A stretch of 64,000 nucleotides of DNA from contig NZ_VFNH01000005.1 of assembly GCF_006715485.1 (NCBI RefSeq), positions 372,001-436,000 of the forward strand, given 5' to 3'. The position numbers and the translations under genes were made by a program. The notes beneath the pieces were generated by a model, which searched no databases, had not been told where the DNA came from, and saw nothing but the letters and a program-made list of their open reading frames with translations. Of the stretch, positions 54,318 through 63,703 are shown piece after piece (position 1 is the stretch's first letter; the number at the start of each line of letters is the position of its first letter). The DNA is from Herbaspirillum sp. SJZ107 (GTDB lineage: Bacteria > Pseudomonadota > Gammaproteobacteria > Burkholderiales > Burkholderiaceae_D).

Positions 54318-56315
54318 TCAGTCTTCCTTGTTACCGGGCGTCTCGCCGCCCGGCGGCTTCGGCTGGCCGGCGTTCGGACCGAAGGATTCTTCGGGGATCG
54401 CCATGTCTTCCTTCTGGATTGCCGCCGCCGGCGCCGGCTTGGCCTTGTCGCCGGGACGCTTGCCCAGCAGGTAGTAGTCGAGCGCCTTGCGGACGATCGG
54501 CGCCGCATAGGTGGAGCCGAAGCCGGCATTCTCGACCACCATCGCGATCGCGATCTTCGGCTTGTCGGCCGGGGCAAAAGCGGTGAACAGCGCGTTGTCG
54601 CGCAGGCGCTCGGGCGTCATGTTGTGGTTGTACTTGGCACCCTTCAGGCCCACCACCTGGGCGGTACCGGTCTTGCCGCCGACCGTGTAGCCGGCGTTGC
54701 GGAAGGCCATGTAGCCGGTGCCGGGCGCCTTGCCGTCGGTGGTGACGCCCACCATCGCGTTCTTGATGACGTCGATGTTCTGCTGCTTGAGCGGAATGCG
54801 GCCCGATTCCTTGGCCACCGTCAGCGTACGCTGCTTGGTACCGCCGTCTTCCAGGATCTTGACCAGGTGCGGCTTCATGACCACGCCGTTATTGGCCAGC
54901 GTCGATACCGCATGCGCCAGCTGCAGCATGGTGTAGCTGTTGAAGCCCTGGCCGATGCTGATCGAGATGGTGTCGCCGCCGACCCACTTCTGGGCCGCCC
55001 GGTTGCGCTTGAAGCGTTCGCGCTTCCACTCCTGCGACGGCAGCACGCCCGCTTTCTCGTGGTCGAGGTCGATGCCGGTCGGCGAACCGAAGCCGAACTG
55101 CTTCATGAAGCCGCTGATGGCGTCGATCCCCATCTCGTTGCCGAGCTGGTAGTAATAGGTGTCGCAGGACACCACGATCGAGCGGTACATGTCGATGTAG
55201 CCGTGGCCGCCCGGCTTGTCGTCGTTGAAGCGGTGCCCGCCCAGCATGAAGAAGCCGGCGTCGCTGATGCCCTGCTCCGGGCGGCGCTTGCCGAGTTCCA
55301 GCGCGGCCAGCGCCATGAAGGGCTTGAAGGTGGAGCCCGGCGGATAGGTGCCCGACAGCGGACGGTTCATCAGCGGGCGGTCGAGCGAGGTATTCAGCTC
55401 GTTCCAGCTCTGGCTGTCGATACCGTCGACGAACAGGTTGGGGTCGAAGCCGGGGCGCGACACGTAGGCCAGCACGTCGCCGGTCTCGGGCTCGATCGCC
55501 ACCAGGGCGCCGCGGAAGTCGCCGAAGGCTTCCTCGATCACCTTCTGCAGCTCGATGTCGAGCGACAGGATCAGGTTGGTGCCCGGCACTGGCGGCGTGC
55601 GCGACAGCGTGCGGATCGCGCGGCCGCCGGCTGAACGCTCGACTTCCTCGTAGCCGGTCTGGCCGTGCAGCTGCTTTTCGTAGCTCTTCTCGACGCCTTC
55701 CTTGCCGATGTGGTCGGTGCCGGTGTAGTTGGCAGCATCGTCGCCGGCCTCGATGACCTTGGCGTCGTTCTGGCTGATGCGGCCGATGTAGCCCAGTACG
55801 TGCGAGGCGATCTCGCCCAGCGGGTACTGGCGGAACAGGCGCGCCTGCACTTCGACGCCGGGGAAGCGGAAACGCTGGGCGGTGAAGCGCGCGACCTCGT
55901 CGTCGGTCAGGCGGGTGCGGATCGGGACGCTGGCAAAATTCTTCGACTCTTCCAGCAGGCGCTTGAAGCGCTTCTTGTCCTTGGCTTCGATCGTGACCAG
56001 CTTGCCCAGTTCGTCGATCACGGAATCCAGGTTGGCTTCCAGCTTGGACGGGGTGATCTCGAGCGTGTAGGCCGAGTAGTTGCTGGCCAGGACCACGCCG
56101 TTGCGGTCCAGGATCAGGCCGCGGTTGGGGACGATCGGCACCAGCGCGATGCGGTTGTCCTCGGCCTGCGCCATGTACTGGTTGTGCTTGACGACCTGCA
56201 GCCACACCCAGCGGGTGACCAGCAGGCCGAAGCAGATGAACACGAACACCACCATCGCCGTCAGGCGCATACGGAACAGGTGGATCTCGCGATCGCTGTC
56301 TTTAATTTCGGTCAT
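54318..56315 (-). CDS. mrdA: Penicillin-binding protein 2 (MrdA)
   Basis: PBP2 is the transpeptidase of the elongation complex. The 665-residue protein has one N-terminal membrane helix (about 16-38), the pedestal domain, and the penicillin-binding domain with the active-site serine S328 in PPGSTFKPF, SCDTYYYQLG in the second motif and GGKTGTAQVV as the KTG motif. The last 40 residues are a Pro/Lys-rich tail. The order mreD-mrdA-rodA is canonical. Confidence 0.97.
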   Translation of the reverse strand: MTEIKDSDREIHLFRMRLTAMVVFVFICFGLLVTRWVWLQVVKHNQYMAQAEDNRIALVPIVPNRGLILDRNGVVLASNYSAYTLEITPSKLEANLDSVIDELGKLVTIEAKDKKRFKRLLEESKNFASVPIRTRLTDDEVARFTAQRFRFPGVEVQARLFRQYPLGEIASHVLGYIGRISQNDAKVIEAGDDAANYTGTDHIGKEGVEKSYEKQLHGQTGYEEVERSAGGRAIRTLSRTPPVPGTNLILSLDIELQKVIEEAFGDFRGALVAIEPETGDVLAYVSRPGFDPNLFVDGIDSQSWNELNTSLDRPLMNRPLSGTYPPGSTFKPFMALAALELGKRRPEQGISDAGFFMLGGHRFNDDKPGGHGYIDMYRSIVVSCDTYYYQLGNEMGIDAISGFMKQFGFGSPTGIDLDHEKAGVLPSQEWKRERFKRNRAAQKWVGGDTISISIGQGFNSYTMLQLAHAVSTLANNGVVMKPHLVKILEDGGTKQRTLTVAKESGRIPLKQQNIDVIKNAMVGVTTDGKAPGTGYMAFRNAGYTVGGKTGTAQVVGLKGAKYNHNMTPERLRDNALFTAFAPADKPKIAIAMVVENAGFGSTYAAPIVRKALDYYLLGKRPGDKAKPAPAAAIQKEDMAIPEESFGPNAGQPKPPGGETPGNKED

Positions 56316-56336
56316 GCGATAAGGTTGAAGTGCCCT

Positions 56337-56858
56337 TTAGATCGGGCGCGTATGGTCTTTGTCGACCGCGCGGCGCTGCGGCGCCAGCAGCAGCCAGGTG
56401 ATCACCGGCCACAGGGCCACCGCGATCAGGCTCTCGATGAAATGCAGCCAGCCGGGAAAGCGGCCGGTCACGAAGAAGCGCACCAGCACCTGGATCGCCT
56501 GGGTCAGCAACAGCAGCGGGAACACGTGCATCGCCTGCGTCATCAGCGGGAACCACAGGACCCGGCGGTGGATCATGATCGCCAGGTAGGAAAGCAGAGT
56601 ATACGCCAGCGCGTTCTCGCCGAGCAGGGTCGCGTCGTGCACGTCCATCAGCAATCCCATGCAGAAGGCGATGCCGATGCCGACCTTGCGCGGCTGGTGG
56701 ATACCCCAGAACACCAGCACCAGCGCGACGAAATCGGGCGCGCCGATCCAGCGGCCCCACGGCAGCAGGTTGAGCATGAAGGCGCACACCAGGCTGAAGG
56801 CGATGAACAGCGGGCTGGCCGGCAGCAGGATGTAATGCGGACGGGTCGTCGTGGGCAT
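56337..56858 (-). CDS. mreD: Rod shape-determining protein MreD
   Basis: MreD is a small inner-membrane partner of MreC. The 173-residue protein has five or six hydrophobic helices and little else, e.g. LFIAFSLVCAFMLNLLPWG and VALVLVFWGIHQPRKVGIGIAFCMG. It overlaps the mreC stop by 3 nt and is followed by mrdA after 21 nt, so operon position supports the call. Confidence 0.92.
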   Translation of the reverse strand: MPTTTRPHYILLPASPLFIAFSLVCAFMLNLLPWGRWIGAPDFVALVLVFWGIHQPRKVGIGIAFCMGLLMDVHDATLLGENALAYTLLSYLAIMIHRRVLWFPLMTQAMHVFPLLLLTQAIQVLVRFFVTGRFPGWLHFIESLIAVALWPVITWLLLAPQRRAVDKDHTRPI

Positions 56859-58039
56859 CAGGTGCCTTCCTTCGGTGTGGGTGCGGCAGGCGACCCTGCG
56901 GCAGGCGACCGCGCGGCCGGGGCGGCGGCCGCGGGCGCACGTGCTGCCGGTACCGTGGCCGGCGCAGCGCCGCTGCGTGCCGGCGGCGTGGCCGCGGCCG
57001 GTCTGGCGCCAGGGGCCGTGCCGGCCGCTGCCGGCGCGGCCCCGTTGCTGGTCCCGTTAGCGCTCCCGTTGGCAGCAGGCGCTGCCGCCGGCAGCGGCTG
57101 CGCCGGCAGGGGCAGCGGCGGCACCGGCGCCATCTTCGGCAGGTTGCGTTTCGAGGTGGTGTTGCCGTTGGCCTTGGGCGCTTCTTCGGGCGGACGCGGC
57201 GCCGCCGGCTGGTCGGACATCACGACCAGCAGCTGGCGGTGGCGGTCGATGCCGGCCAGCGGCTGGCAGACCACGCGCCCGAAGGCGCCCTGGGCCACGT
57301 TCTCGACCTGCACCACCTTGGCCACGGCCAGGCCGGCCGGGTACATGCCGTCCAGGCCCGAGGTCACCAGCACGTCGCCGACCTGGATATCGGCGTTCGG
57401 CGCCACGAAGCGCAGGTCGAGCAGGCCGGAGTGGCCGCGCCCGTAGGCGACGCTGCGCAGGCCGCTCCTCAGCACCTGCACCGGGATCGCCTGCTCTTTA
57501 TCGGTCAGCAGCGTGACTTCGGACGTGAACGGGAACACGCGCGTCACCTGCCCCACCACGCCGGCATTGTCGATCACCGGCAGGCCGAGCTTGACGCCGG
57601 CACGGGCGCCGCGGTCGAGCACCACGCGCCGCGTCGACGGGTCGCGCGCGTCGTACAGGATCTCGCTCATCATCGAATGCACCGGCAGGTGCTCGCGCGC
57701 CTCCATCAGGCGCCGCAGGTGGGCGTTCTCGGCCATCTGGAGCTGGGCCTGCTGCATGGCCTGGGCCTGCGCCACCTGCTGGCTCTTGAGGTCGCGCACT
57801 TCCTTCTGCAGGGCCGAGACCGAGGAAAAATAGTCGCCCATGTTGGACATGGCGTCGCGCGGCACCAGCGCCGCCATCTGCAGCGGGTACAGGACCGTGG
57901 CCGCGACCTGGCGTACCGCGTCGAGCGCATGCAGGCGCGCGTCGACCACCAGCAGCGCGATCGAGACCAGGGCAAACACCGTCACCTTCACCCTCGCAGG
58001 GGCGCCTTGCTTGAAAAGCGGCGGAGGACTGTATTCCAT
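56858..58039 (-). CDS. mreC: Rod shape-determining protein MreC
   Basis: MreC activates the PBP2-RodA complex from the periplasm. The protein (393 residues from ATG 58039; a TTG three codons upstream is possible) has one membrane helix (about 20-38), a coiled coil (about 75-115: ALQKEVRDLKSQQVAQAQAM) and the two-lobed beta domain ending near residue 277. The last 115 residues are a Pro/Ala-rich low-complexity tail. E. coli MreC lacks such a long tail. Confidence 0.95.
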   Translation of the reverse strand: MEYSPPPLFKQGAPARVKVTVFALVSIALLVVDARLHALDAVRQVAATVLYPLQMAALVPRDAMSNMGDYFSSVSALQKEVRDLKSQQVAQAQAMQQAQLQMAENAHLRRLMEAREHLPVHSMMSEILYDARDPSTRRVVLDRGARAGVKLGLPVIDNAGVVGQVTRVFPFTSEVTLLTDKEQAIPVQVLRSGLRSVAYGRGHSGLLDLRFVAPNADIQVGDVLVTSGLDGMYPAGLAVAKVVQVENVAQGAFGRVVCQPLAGIDRHRQLLVVMSDQPAAPRPPEEAPKANGNTTSKRNLPKMAPVPPLPLPAQPLPAAAPAANGSANGTSNGAAPAAAGTAPGARPAAATPPARSGAAPATVPAARAPAAAAPAARSPAAGSPAAPTPKEGT

Positions 58040-58088
58040 GACTTTCAATAATGCGGGCGCGATGCGCCGGCAGCATCAATAATAGGAA

Positions 58089-58137
58089 GCAGCGCGGACA
58101 GGCGCCGTGGCTCGGCCACGCACCCTGTCCGCGCTGC
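58089..58137 (-). other. Strong hairpin between mreB and mreC, possible attenuator
   Basis: A perfect 14-bp stem (GCAGCGCGGACAGG at 58089-58102 and its complement at 58124-58137) encloses a second CGTGG/CCACG stem. In the mreB transcript it falls 19 nt after the stop codon. It is followed by TTCCTATTATT, a partial U-rich run, so it could terminate part of the transcripts and lower mreCD relative to mreB, or stabilise the mreB 3' end. Confidence 0.6.
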
Positions 58138-58155
58138 CCTCATCGACGAGGTATC

Positions 58156-59199
58156 TTACTCGTACGAGAAGATCGAACCCAGCTTGTCCATGCGCTCCAG
58201 CGCCATGCCCGAGCCGCGCACCACGCAGGTCAGCGGGTCTTCGGCGACCAGCACCGGCAGGCCGGTTTCTTCCATCAGCAGGCGGTCCAGGTCGCGCAGC
58301 AGCGCGCCGCCGCCGGTCAGCATCATGCCCTTCTCGGCGATGTCGGCGCCCAGTTCCGGCGGAGTCTGCTCGAGGGCGTTCTTGACGGCCGAGACGATGT
58401 TGTTCAGCGGGTCGGTCAGGGCTTCCAGGATCTCGTTGCTCGAAATCGTGAACGAGCGCGGGATGCCTTCGGACAAATTGCGGCCCTTGACTTCCATTTC
58501 CTTGACTTCGGAACCCGGGAAGGCGGAACCGATGGCCTTCTTGATCGACTCGGCGGTCTGCTCGCCGATCAGCATGCCGTAGTTGCGGCGGATGTAGTTG
58601 ACGATCGCTTCGTCGAACTTGTCGCCGCCGACGCGCACCGAACCCTTGTAGACCATGCCGCCCAGCGAGATGATGCCGACTTCGGTGGTGCCGCCGCCGA
58701 TGTCGACCACCATCGAGCCGGTCGCTTCCGAGACCGGCAGGCCGGCACCGATCGCGGCCGCCATCGGCTCTTCGATCAGGTAGACCTGCGAGGCGCCGGC
58801 GCCCAGCGCCGATTCGCGGATCGCACGGCGCTCGACCTGGGTCGAACCGCAAGGCACGCAGATGATGATGCGCGGCGACGGGCGGAAGAACTTGGAGTCG
58901 TGGACCATGCGGATGAACTGCTTGAGCATCTGCTCGGTGACGGTGAAGTCGGCGATCACGCCATCCTTCATCGGGCGGATCGCCTCTATGTTGCCGGGCA
59001 CCTTGCCGAGCATCTGCTTCGCTTCCTTGCCCACTGCCTGGATCGTTTTCTTGCCGTTCGGACCGCCTTCCTGGCGGATCGCGACGACCGAAGGCTCATC
59101 CAGCACGATGCCCAGGCCGCGCACATAGATCAGGGTGTTGGCGGTACCCAGGTCGATTGCCAGGTCGTTCGAGAAGTAGCTGCGTAGAAAACCAAACAT
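58156..59199 (-). CDS. mreB: Rod shape-determining protein MreB
   Basis: MreB is the bacterial actin that guides wall synthesis along the cell side. The 347-residue protein begins MFGFLRSYFSNDLAIDLGTANTLIY and has the actin-type phosphate loops DLGTANTL and VVDIGGGTTEVGI and the adenosine motif TGGGALLRDLD. The ATG at 59199 is chosen because it starts the family; six further open codons lie upstream. It is the first gene of the rod operon. Confidence 0.98.
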   Translation of the reverse strand: MFGFLRSYFSNDLAIDLGTANTLIYVRGLGIVLDEPSVVAIRQEGGPNGKKTIQAVGKEAKQMLGKVPGNIEAIRPMKDGVIADFTVTEQMLKQFIRMVHDSKFFRPSPRIIICVPCGSTQVERRAIRESALGAGASQVYLIEEPMAAAIGAGLPVSEATGSMVVDIGGGTTEVGIISLGGMVYKGSVRVGGDKFDEAIVNYIRRNYGMLIGEQTAESIKKAIGSAFPGSEVKEMEVKGRNLSEGIPRSFTISSNEILEALTDPLNNIVSAVKNALEQTPPELGADIAEKGMMLTGGGALLRDLDRLLMEETGLPVLVAEDPLTCVVRGSGMALERMDKLGSIFSYE

Positions 59200-59519
59200 G
59201 TGTGTCCTGATGCGCACCTGATAGCGCTTGAATCGAACTTCGATTTTTCGAAGTCCCTAACATTAATCGGGGAATCCTCGCCGCGACGGTTGAATCCGCA
59301 TCGCGGGCTTGCATGCGCGGGAAGGCCGCTTTCACCCTCGAGAACGCATTAGCCCGCCATTCTACCTTATAATTTGGCGTTTAAATGCTGAAAAACGGGC
59401 GGTATCACCCCGATATCAGCCAGCGAGATCAGCGGTATTAGAAAGCTTTTATCAGCTTTAACGCGCCGTTATCCAAATTTCATCATCCGCACAACCATCT
59501 CCTGTTGCCCTCATTTGCC
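59200..59519. other. Divergent intergenic region between mreB and gatC
   Basis: These 320 nt lie between divergent operons and should contain both promoters. On the plus strand TATAAT occurs at 59368-59373, and on the minus strand a TAGAAT-like element lies just beside it, but no convincing -35 is seen for either. A perfect 7-bp inverted repeat ACTTCGA/TCGAAGT with a TTTT loop (59237-59254) lies in the mreB leader. No open frame of interest was seen. Confidence 0.5.
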
Positions 59520-59819
59520 ATGTCTCTGACACTTTCAGACGTAAAACGGATCGCCAACCTGGCCCAGCTCGATATGGACGACGCCCATGCCGAGATCGCA
59601 CTGAGCGAACTGAACGGGATTTTCGCCCTGGCCGAACAAATGCAGGCGGTCGACACCACCGGTGTTGCGCCATTGTCGCAACCGCTGGCCGCCGTGCTCG
59701 CATTGCCGCTGCGTCTGCGCGACGACGTGGTGAGCGAAGAGAATCGCCGCGAAGACTACCAGGCGCCGGCGCCGAAAGCGCAAGACGGCCTTTATCTCGT
59801 GCCGAAGGTTATCGAATAA
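59520..59819 (+). CDS. gatC: Asp-tRNA(Asn)/Glu-tRNA(Gln) amidotransferase subunit C
   Basis: GatC stabilises the amidotransferase that makes Asn-tRNA or Gln-tRNA from mischarged precursors. The 99-residue protein MSLTLSDVKRIANLAQLDM... with the C-terminal PLRLRDDVVSEEN is typical. No Shine-Dalgarno is obvious ahead of the ATG at 59520. gatA starts 29 nt after the stop. Confidence 0.95.
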   Translation: MSLTLSDVKRIANLAQLDMDDAHAEIALSELNGIFALAEQMQAVDTTGVAPLSQPLAAVLALPLRLRDDVVSEENRREDYQAPAPKAQDGLYLVPKVIE

Positions 59820-59848
59820 ATATCAGCCAGGGATCGCCGTAAATCATC

Positions 59849-61324
59849 ATGCATAATAAAACCATCAAGGAGCTGTCCACGCTCCTGCATTCCAAACAGG
59901 TGTCCGCGACCGAACTGGCCCGGCATTATCTGGACCGCATCGCGGCCAGCCAGCACAACGCCTTCCTGGACGTGAATCCGGAACTGACGCTGGCCCAGGC
60001 CGCGGCTGCCGATGCGCGCCTGGCCGAAGGCAGCGCCGGTCTGCTGACCGGTATCCCGATCGCGCACAAGGACATCTTCGTCACCAAGGGCTGGCGCTCG
60101 ACCGCCGCCTCGAAGATGCTCGGCAACTATGTCAGCCCCTTCGATGCCACCGTGGTCGAAAAATTCGGCGACGCCGGCATGGTCACGCTGGGCAAGCTCA
60201 ATTGCGACGAATTCGCGATGGGCTCGGCCAACGAGAACTCAAGCTTCGGCGCCGTGAAGAACCCGTGGGACGCATTGGCCGTGCCGGGCGGTTCGTCGGG
60301 CGGCTCGGCCGCCGCGATCGCCGCGCGCCTGGCCCCGGCCGCCACCGGCACCGACACCGGCGGCTCGATCCGCCAGCCGGCCGCCTTCTGCGGCATCACC
60401 GGCATCAAGCCGACCTACGGCCGCGTGTCGCGCTACGGCATGATCGCCTTCGCCTCCTCGCTCGACCAGGGCGGCCCGATGGCGCGCACCGCCGAGGATT
60501 GCGCCCTGCTGCTGAACGAGATGGTCGGCTTCGACGGCCGCGACTCGACCAGCCTCACGGCTGACCAGGGCAACGCCCGCGAAGATTTCACGCGCGAGCT
60601 GAACGCCCCGCTGGCCGGCCTGCGCATCGGCGTGCCGAAGGAGTACTTCGGCGAAGGCCTGGCCGCGGACGTGGAGCAGGCCGTGCGCGCCGCGCTCGAC
60701 GAATTCGTGAAACAGGGCGCGACCCTGGTCGAGATCTCGCTGCCGAAGACCTCGCTGTCGATCCCGGTGTACTACATCATCGCCCCGGCCGAAGCCTCGT
60801 CCAACCTGTCGCGCTTCGACGGCGTGCGCTACGGCTACCGCGCCCCGGAGTACACCGACCTGCAGGACATGTACAAGAAGACCCGCGCGCAGGGCTTCGG
60901 CAAGGAAGTCCAGCGCCGCATCATGGTCGGCACCTACGTGCTGTGCCACGGCTACTACGACGCCTACTACGTGCAGGCACAGAAGATCCGCCGCCTGATC
61001 GCCGACGATTTCCAGGCCGCGTTCAAGGACAAGTGCGACGTGATCATGGGCCCAGTGGCCCCGACCGTCGCCTGGGACCTCGGCGCGAAATCCGACGACC
61101 CGGTCGCCAACTACCTGGCCGACATCTTCACGCTGTCGACCAGCCTGGCGGGCCTGCCCGGGATGTCGATCCCGGTCGGCTTCGGACAAGGCGAAAAGAA
61201 CGCCAAGCGTCCGGTCGGCCTGCAGATCATCGGCAACTACTTCAGCGAAGCCAAGCTGCTGAACATCGCGCACCAGTACCAGCAGGCTACGAACTGGCAC
61301 CAACAGGCGCCTGAAGGTGTCTAA
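59849..61324 (+). CDS. gatA: Asp-tRNA(Asn)/Glu-tRNA(Gln) amidotransferase subunit A
   Basis: GatA is the glutaminase subunit. The 491-residue amidase-signature enzyme has the Ser-cisSer-Lys triad: K74 in IAHKDIF, the cis-serine near S149 in PGGSSGGSAA, and the nucleophile S173 in TDTGGSIRQPA. It lies between gatC and gatB. Confidence 0.97.
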   Translation: MHNKTIKELSTLLHSKQVSATELARHYLDRIAASQHNAFLDVNPELTLAQAAAADARLAEGSAGLLTGIPIAHKDIFVTKGWRSTAASKMLGNYVSPFDATVVEKFGDAGMVTLGKLNCDEFAMGSANENSSFGAVKNPWDALAVPGGSSGGSAAAIAARLAPAATGTDTGGSIRQPAAFCGITGIKPTYGRVSRYGMIAFASSLDQGGPMARTAEDCALLLNEMVGFDGRDSTSLTADQGNAREDFTRELNAPLAGLRIGVPKEYFGEGLAADVEQAVRAALDEFVKQGATLVEISLPKTSLSIPVYYIIAPAEASSNLSRFDGVRYGYRAPEYTDLQDMYKKTRAQGFGKEVQRRIMVGTYVLCHGYYDAYYVQAQKIRRLIADDFQAAFKDKCDVIMGPVAPTVAWDLGAKSDDPVANYLADIFTLSTSLAGLPGMSIPVGFGQGEKNAKRPVGLQIIGNYFSEAKLLNIAHQYQQATNWHQQAPEGV

Positions 61325-61351
61325 CGCCTGACGCACGAAAGAGAGAATAAT

Positions 61352-62812
61352 ATGCAATGGGAAGTCGTCATCGGTCTTGAGAACCACGTCCAGCTCACGA
61401 CCAACTCGAAAATCTTCAGCGGCAGCTCGATCCGCTTCGGCGCCGAGCCCAACACCCAGGCCAGCCCGGTCGACCTGGCGCTGCCGGGCGTGCTGCCGGT
61501 GCTGAACCACGGCGCCGTCGAGCGCGCGATCCGCTTCGGCCTGGCGGTCGGCGCGAAAATCGCGCCGCAGTCGATCTTCGCGCGCAAGAACTATTTTTAT
61601 CCGGACCTGCCGAAGGGCTACCAGATCAGCCAGATGGACGATCCGGTGGTCCAGGGCGGCACCATCAGCTTCGCCTATGAGAAAGACGGCAAGCTGGAGA
61701 CGAAAACCGTCAACCTGACCCGTGCCCACCTGGAAGAGGATGCCGGTAAATCGCTGCACGAGGATTACGCCGGCATGAGCGGCATCGACCTCAACCGCGC
61801 CGGCACGCCGCTGCTCGAGATCGTGTCCGAGCCGGAAATGCGCAGCGCCGCCGAAGCGGTCGCCTATGCGAAAGCGCTGCACGCACTGGTGATGTGGCTG
61901 GGCGTCTGCGACGGCAACATGCAGGAAGGCTCGTTCCGCTGCGACGTCAACGTCTCGGTGCGCCCGGTCGGCCAGAAGGAATTCGGTACCCGCTGCGAGA
62001 TCAAGAACCTGAACTCCTTCCGCTTCATGGAAGAAGCGATCCACTACGAAGTGCGGCGCCAGATCGAGCTGATCGAGGACGGCGGCAAGGTCATCCAGGC
62101 GACCCGCCTGTGGGACCCGGACCGCAAGGAAACCCGTTCCATGCGCACCAAGGAAGACGCCCAGGATTACCGCTACTTCCCGGACCCGGACCTGCCGCCG
62201 CTCGTCATCCAGCAGGACTGGATCGAGCGCATCAAGGCCAGCATGCCGGAACTGCCGGCCGCCATGCGCGACCGCTTCATCAAGGACTACGGCCTGCCCG
62301 AGTACGACGCCCTGATCCTGACCGGTTCGCAGGTCATGGCCACCTACTACGAAGCGGTGGTGGCCAAGGCCGGCAAGGACAACGCCAAGGCCGCCGCCAA
62401 CTGGATGATGGGCGACGTGTCGTCGACCCTGAACCGCGAGGGCGTCGACCTGGCCGAGTCGCCGGTCGAAGCCTCGCAGCTGGCGCTGCTGCTCAAGCGC
62501 ATCGCCGACGGCACCATCTCGAACAAGGCGGCCAAGGAAGTGTTCGCCGCGATGTGGGAAGCGAAATCGGAAGACGAGCACCTGGCCGACATCGTAATCG
62601 AACAGAAGGGCCTGAAGCAGATCTCGGACACCGGCGCGCTGGAAGCGATCGTCGACGAGGTCCTGGCTGCCAACGCCAAGTCGGTCGAGCAGTACCGCGC
62701 CGGCAAGGAAGCGGCGATCAATGCGCTGATCGGCCAGACCATGAAGGCCTCCAAGGGCAAGGCCAATCCGGCGCAGGTGACGGAGCTGCTGAAGAAGAAG
62801 CTGGCGGGTTGA
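61352..62812 (+). CDS. gatB: Asp-tRNA(Asn)/Glu-tRNA(Gln) amidotransferase subunit B
   Basis: GatB activates the mischarged tRNA as a phosphate ester before amidation. The 486-residue protein starts with MQWEVVIGLENHVQL and includes the YFYPDLPKGYQISQ and GSFRCDVNVSVRP signatures, and ends in the YqeY-like helical tail (INALIGQTMKASKGKANPAQV). GAAAGAGAG precedes the ATG. A terminator follows. Confidence 0.97.
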   Translation: MQWEVVIGLENHVQLTTNSKIFSGSSIRFGAEPNTQASPVDLALPGVLPVLNHGAVERAIRFGLAVGAKIAPQSIFARKNYFYPDLPKGYQISQMDDPVVQGGTISFAYEKDGKLETKTVNLTRAHLEEDAGKSLHEDYAGMSGIDLNRAGTPLLEIVSEPEMRSAAEAVAYAKALHALVMWLGVCDGNMQEGSFRCDVNVSVRPVGQKEFGTRCEIKNLNSFRFMEEAIHYEVRRQIELIEDGGKVIQATRLWDPDRKETRSMRTKEDAQDYRYFPDPDLPPLVIQQDWIERIKASMPELPAAMRDRFIKDYGLPEYDALILTGSQVMATYYEAVVAKAGKDNAKAAANWMMGDVSSTLNREGVDLAESPVEASQLALLLKRIADGTISNKAAKEVFAAMWEAKSEDEHLADIVIEQKGLKQISDTGALEAIVDEVLAANAKSVEQYRAGKEAAINALIGQTMKASKGKANPAQVTELLKKKLAG

Positions 62813-62831
62813 TTCTTTCCGTGTTGTATCG

Positions 62832-62855
62832 AAAAACCGGGCTTGCCCGGTTTTT
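62832..62855 (+). terminator. Rho-independent terminator of gatCAB
   Basis: AAAAACCGGGC (62832-62842) pairs with GCCCGGTTTTT (62845-62855), with the innermost pairs opening to give a loop, and is followed by more T residues. It lies 19 nt after gatB. Confidence 0.85.
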
Positions 62856-62959
62856 TTATGCTGGTGTTCATACTGGTGTTTATTCCGCTGCGTCCCGCTG
62901 AAATCGAAAGACAAGCCGGATCGTTATAATCCGGCGATATCCTTTCGAGGAATGGTCCG

Positions 62960-63703
62960 ATGCGCAAAGCTGCCCTGTCCTGTCTCCTCCCCCTGCTGTT
63001 CGGCGTGGCCGGCGCCCGCGCCGATGGCGGCAGCGAAGAACCCACCCAAGTGTATGTCGCCGACGGCGAACTGGTGTACGTCGGCCTGCTCGAGCCCCAC
63101 GCCAACGCGCGCCTGTTCGCGCTGTACGACAGCCTCGCCGACAAGCCGGCCGTGCTGTCGATCCGCAGCCGCGGCGGCACCACCAGCTACGGGCTGGCGC
63201 TGGGCCGCTGGGTGCGCGACCACAAGCTCGACGTGAAGGTGATGGAATACTGCATGTCGTCCTGCGCCAACTACGTGTTCCCGGCCGGGATCCACAAGCT
63301 GGTCAGCAACTTCGCCGTGATCGGCTTCCACGGTGGCCTCAGCAGCAAGACCTTCCAGTTCGACCCCGCCACGCAACAGATGCTGGACGCCCTGCCGCCC
63401 GACAAACGCAAGGCGATGCTGGACCAGATCGCTTCCACCATCAAGGACGACGCACGGCAGGAACAGGCGTATTTCAGGACGCTCGGCGTGCGCGCCGACT
63501 ACGTCACGCTGGGCCAGGAAGAGCGCTACCAGCGGCGCCAGCGCAGCGATCCGAACGCGGTCGGCTGGACGTATTCGCTGGACGATTTCGCGCGCCTGGG
63601 CGTGCGCGACATCACGGTCATCAATCCGCCCTGGCGGCCCGGCAGTGCCCTGAAAAACATGTCGTTCGAGGTGCTCAGGCTGGACGAGTCAGGCCGCGAT
63701 TGA
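62960..63703 (+). CDS. Periplasmic ClpP/crotonase-fold-like protein (COG3904 type)
   Basis: The 247-residue protein has a signal peptide (about 1-22, ending ARA) and a core similar to the ClpP/crotonase-like COG3904 proteins: VLSIRSRGGTTSYGLALGRWV and the EYCMSSCANYVFPAG stretch, with the serine of SSCAN in the position of the ClpP nucleophile. A hydrolytic function in the periplasm is possible but not established. AGGAA precedes the ATG. Its 3' end overlaps the convergent TetR gene by 15 nt. Confidence 0.75.
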   Translation: MRKAALSCLLPLLFGVAGARADGGSEEPTQVYVADGELVYVGLLEPHANARLFALYDSLADKPAVLSIRSRGGTTSYGLALGRWVRDHKLDVKVMEYCMSSCANYVFPAGIHKLVSNFAVIGFHGGLSSKTFQFDPATQQMLDALPPDKRKAMLDQIASTIKDDARQEQAYFRTLGVRADYVTLGQEERYQRRQRSDPNAVGWTYSLDDFARLGVRDITVINPPWRPGSALKNMSFEVLRLDESGRD

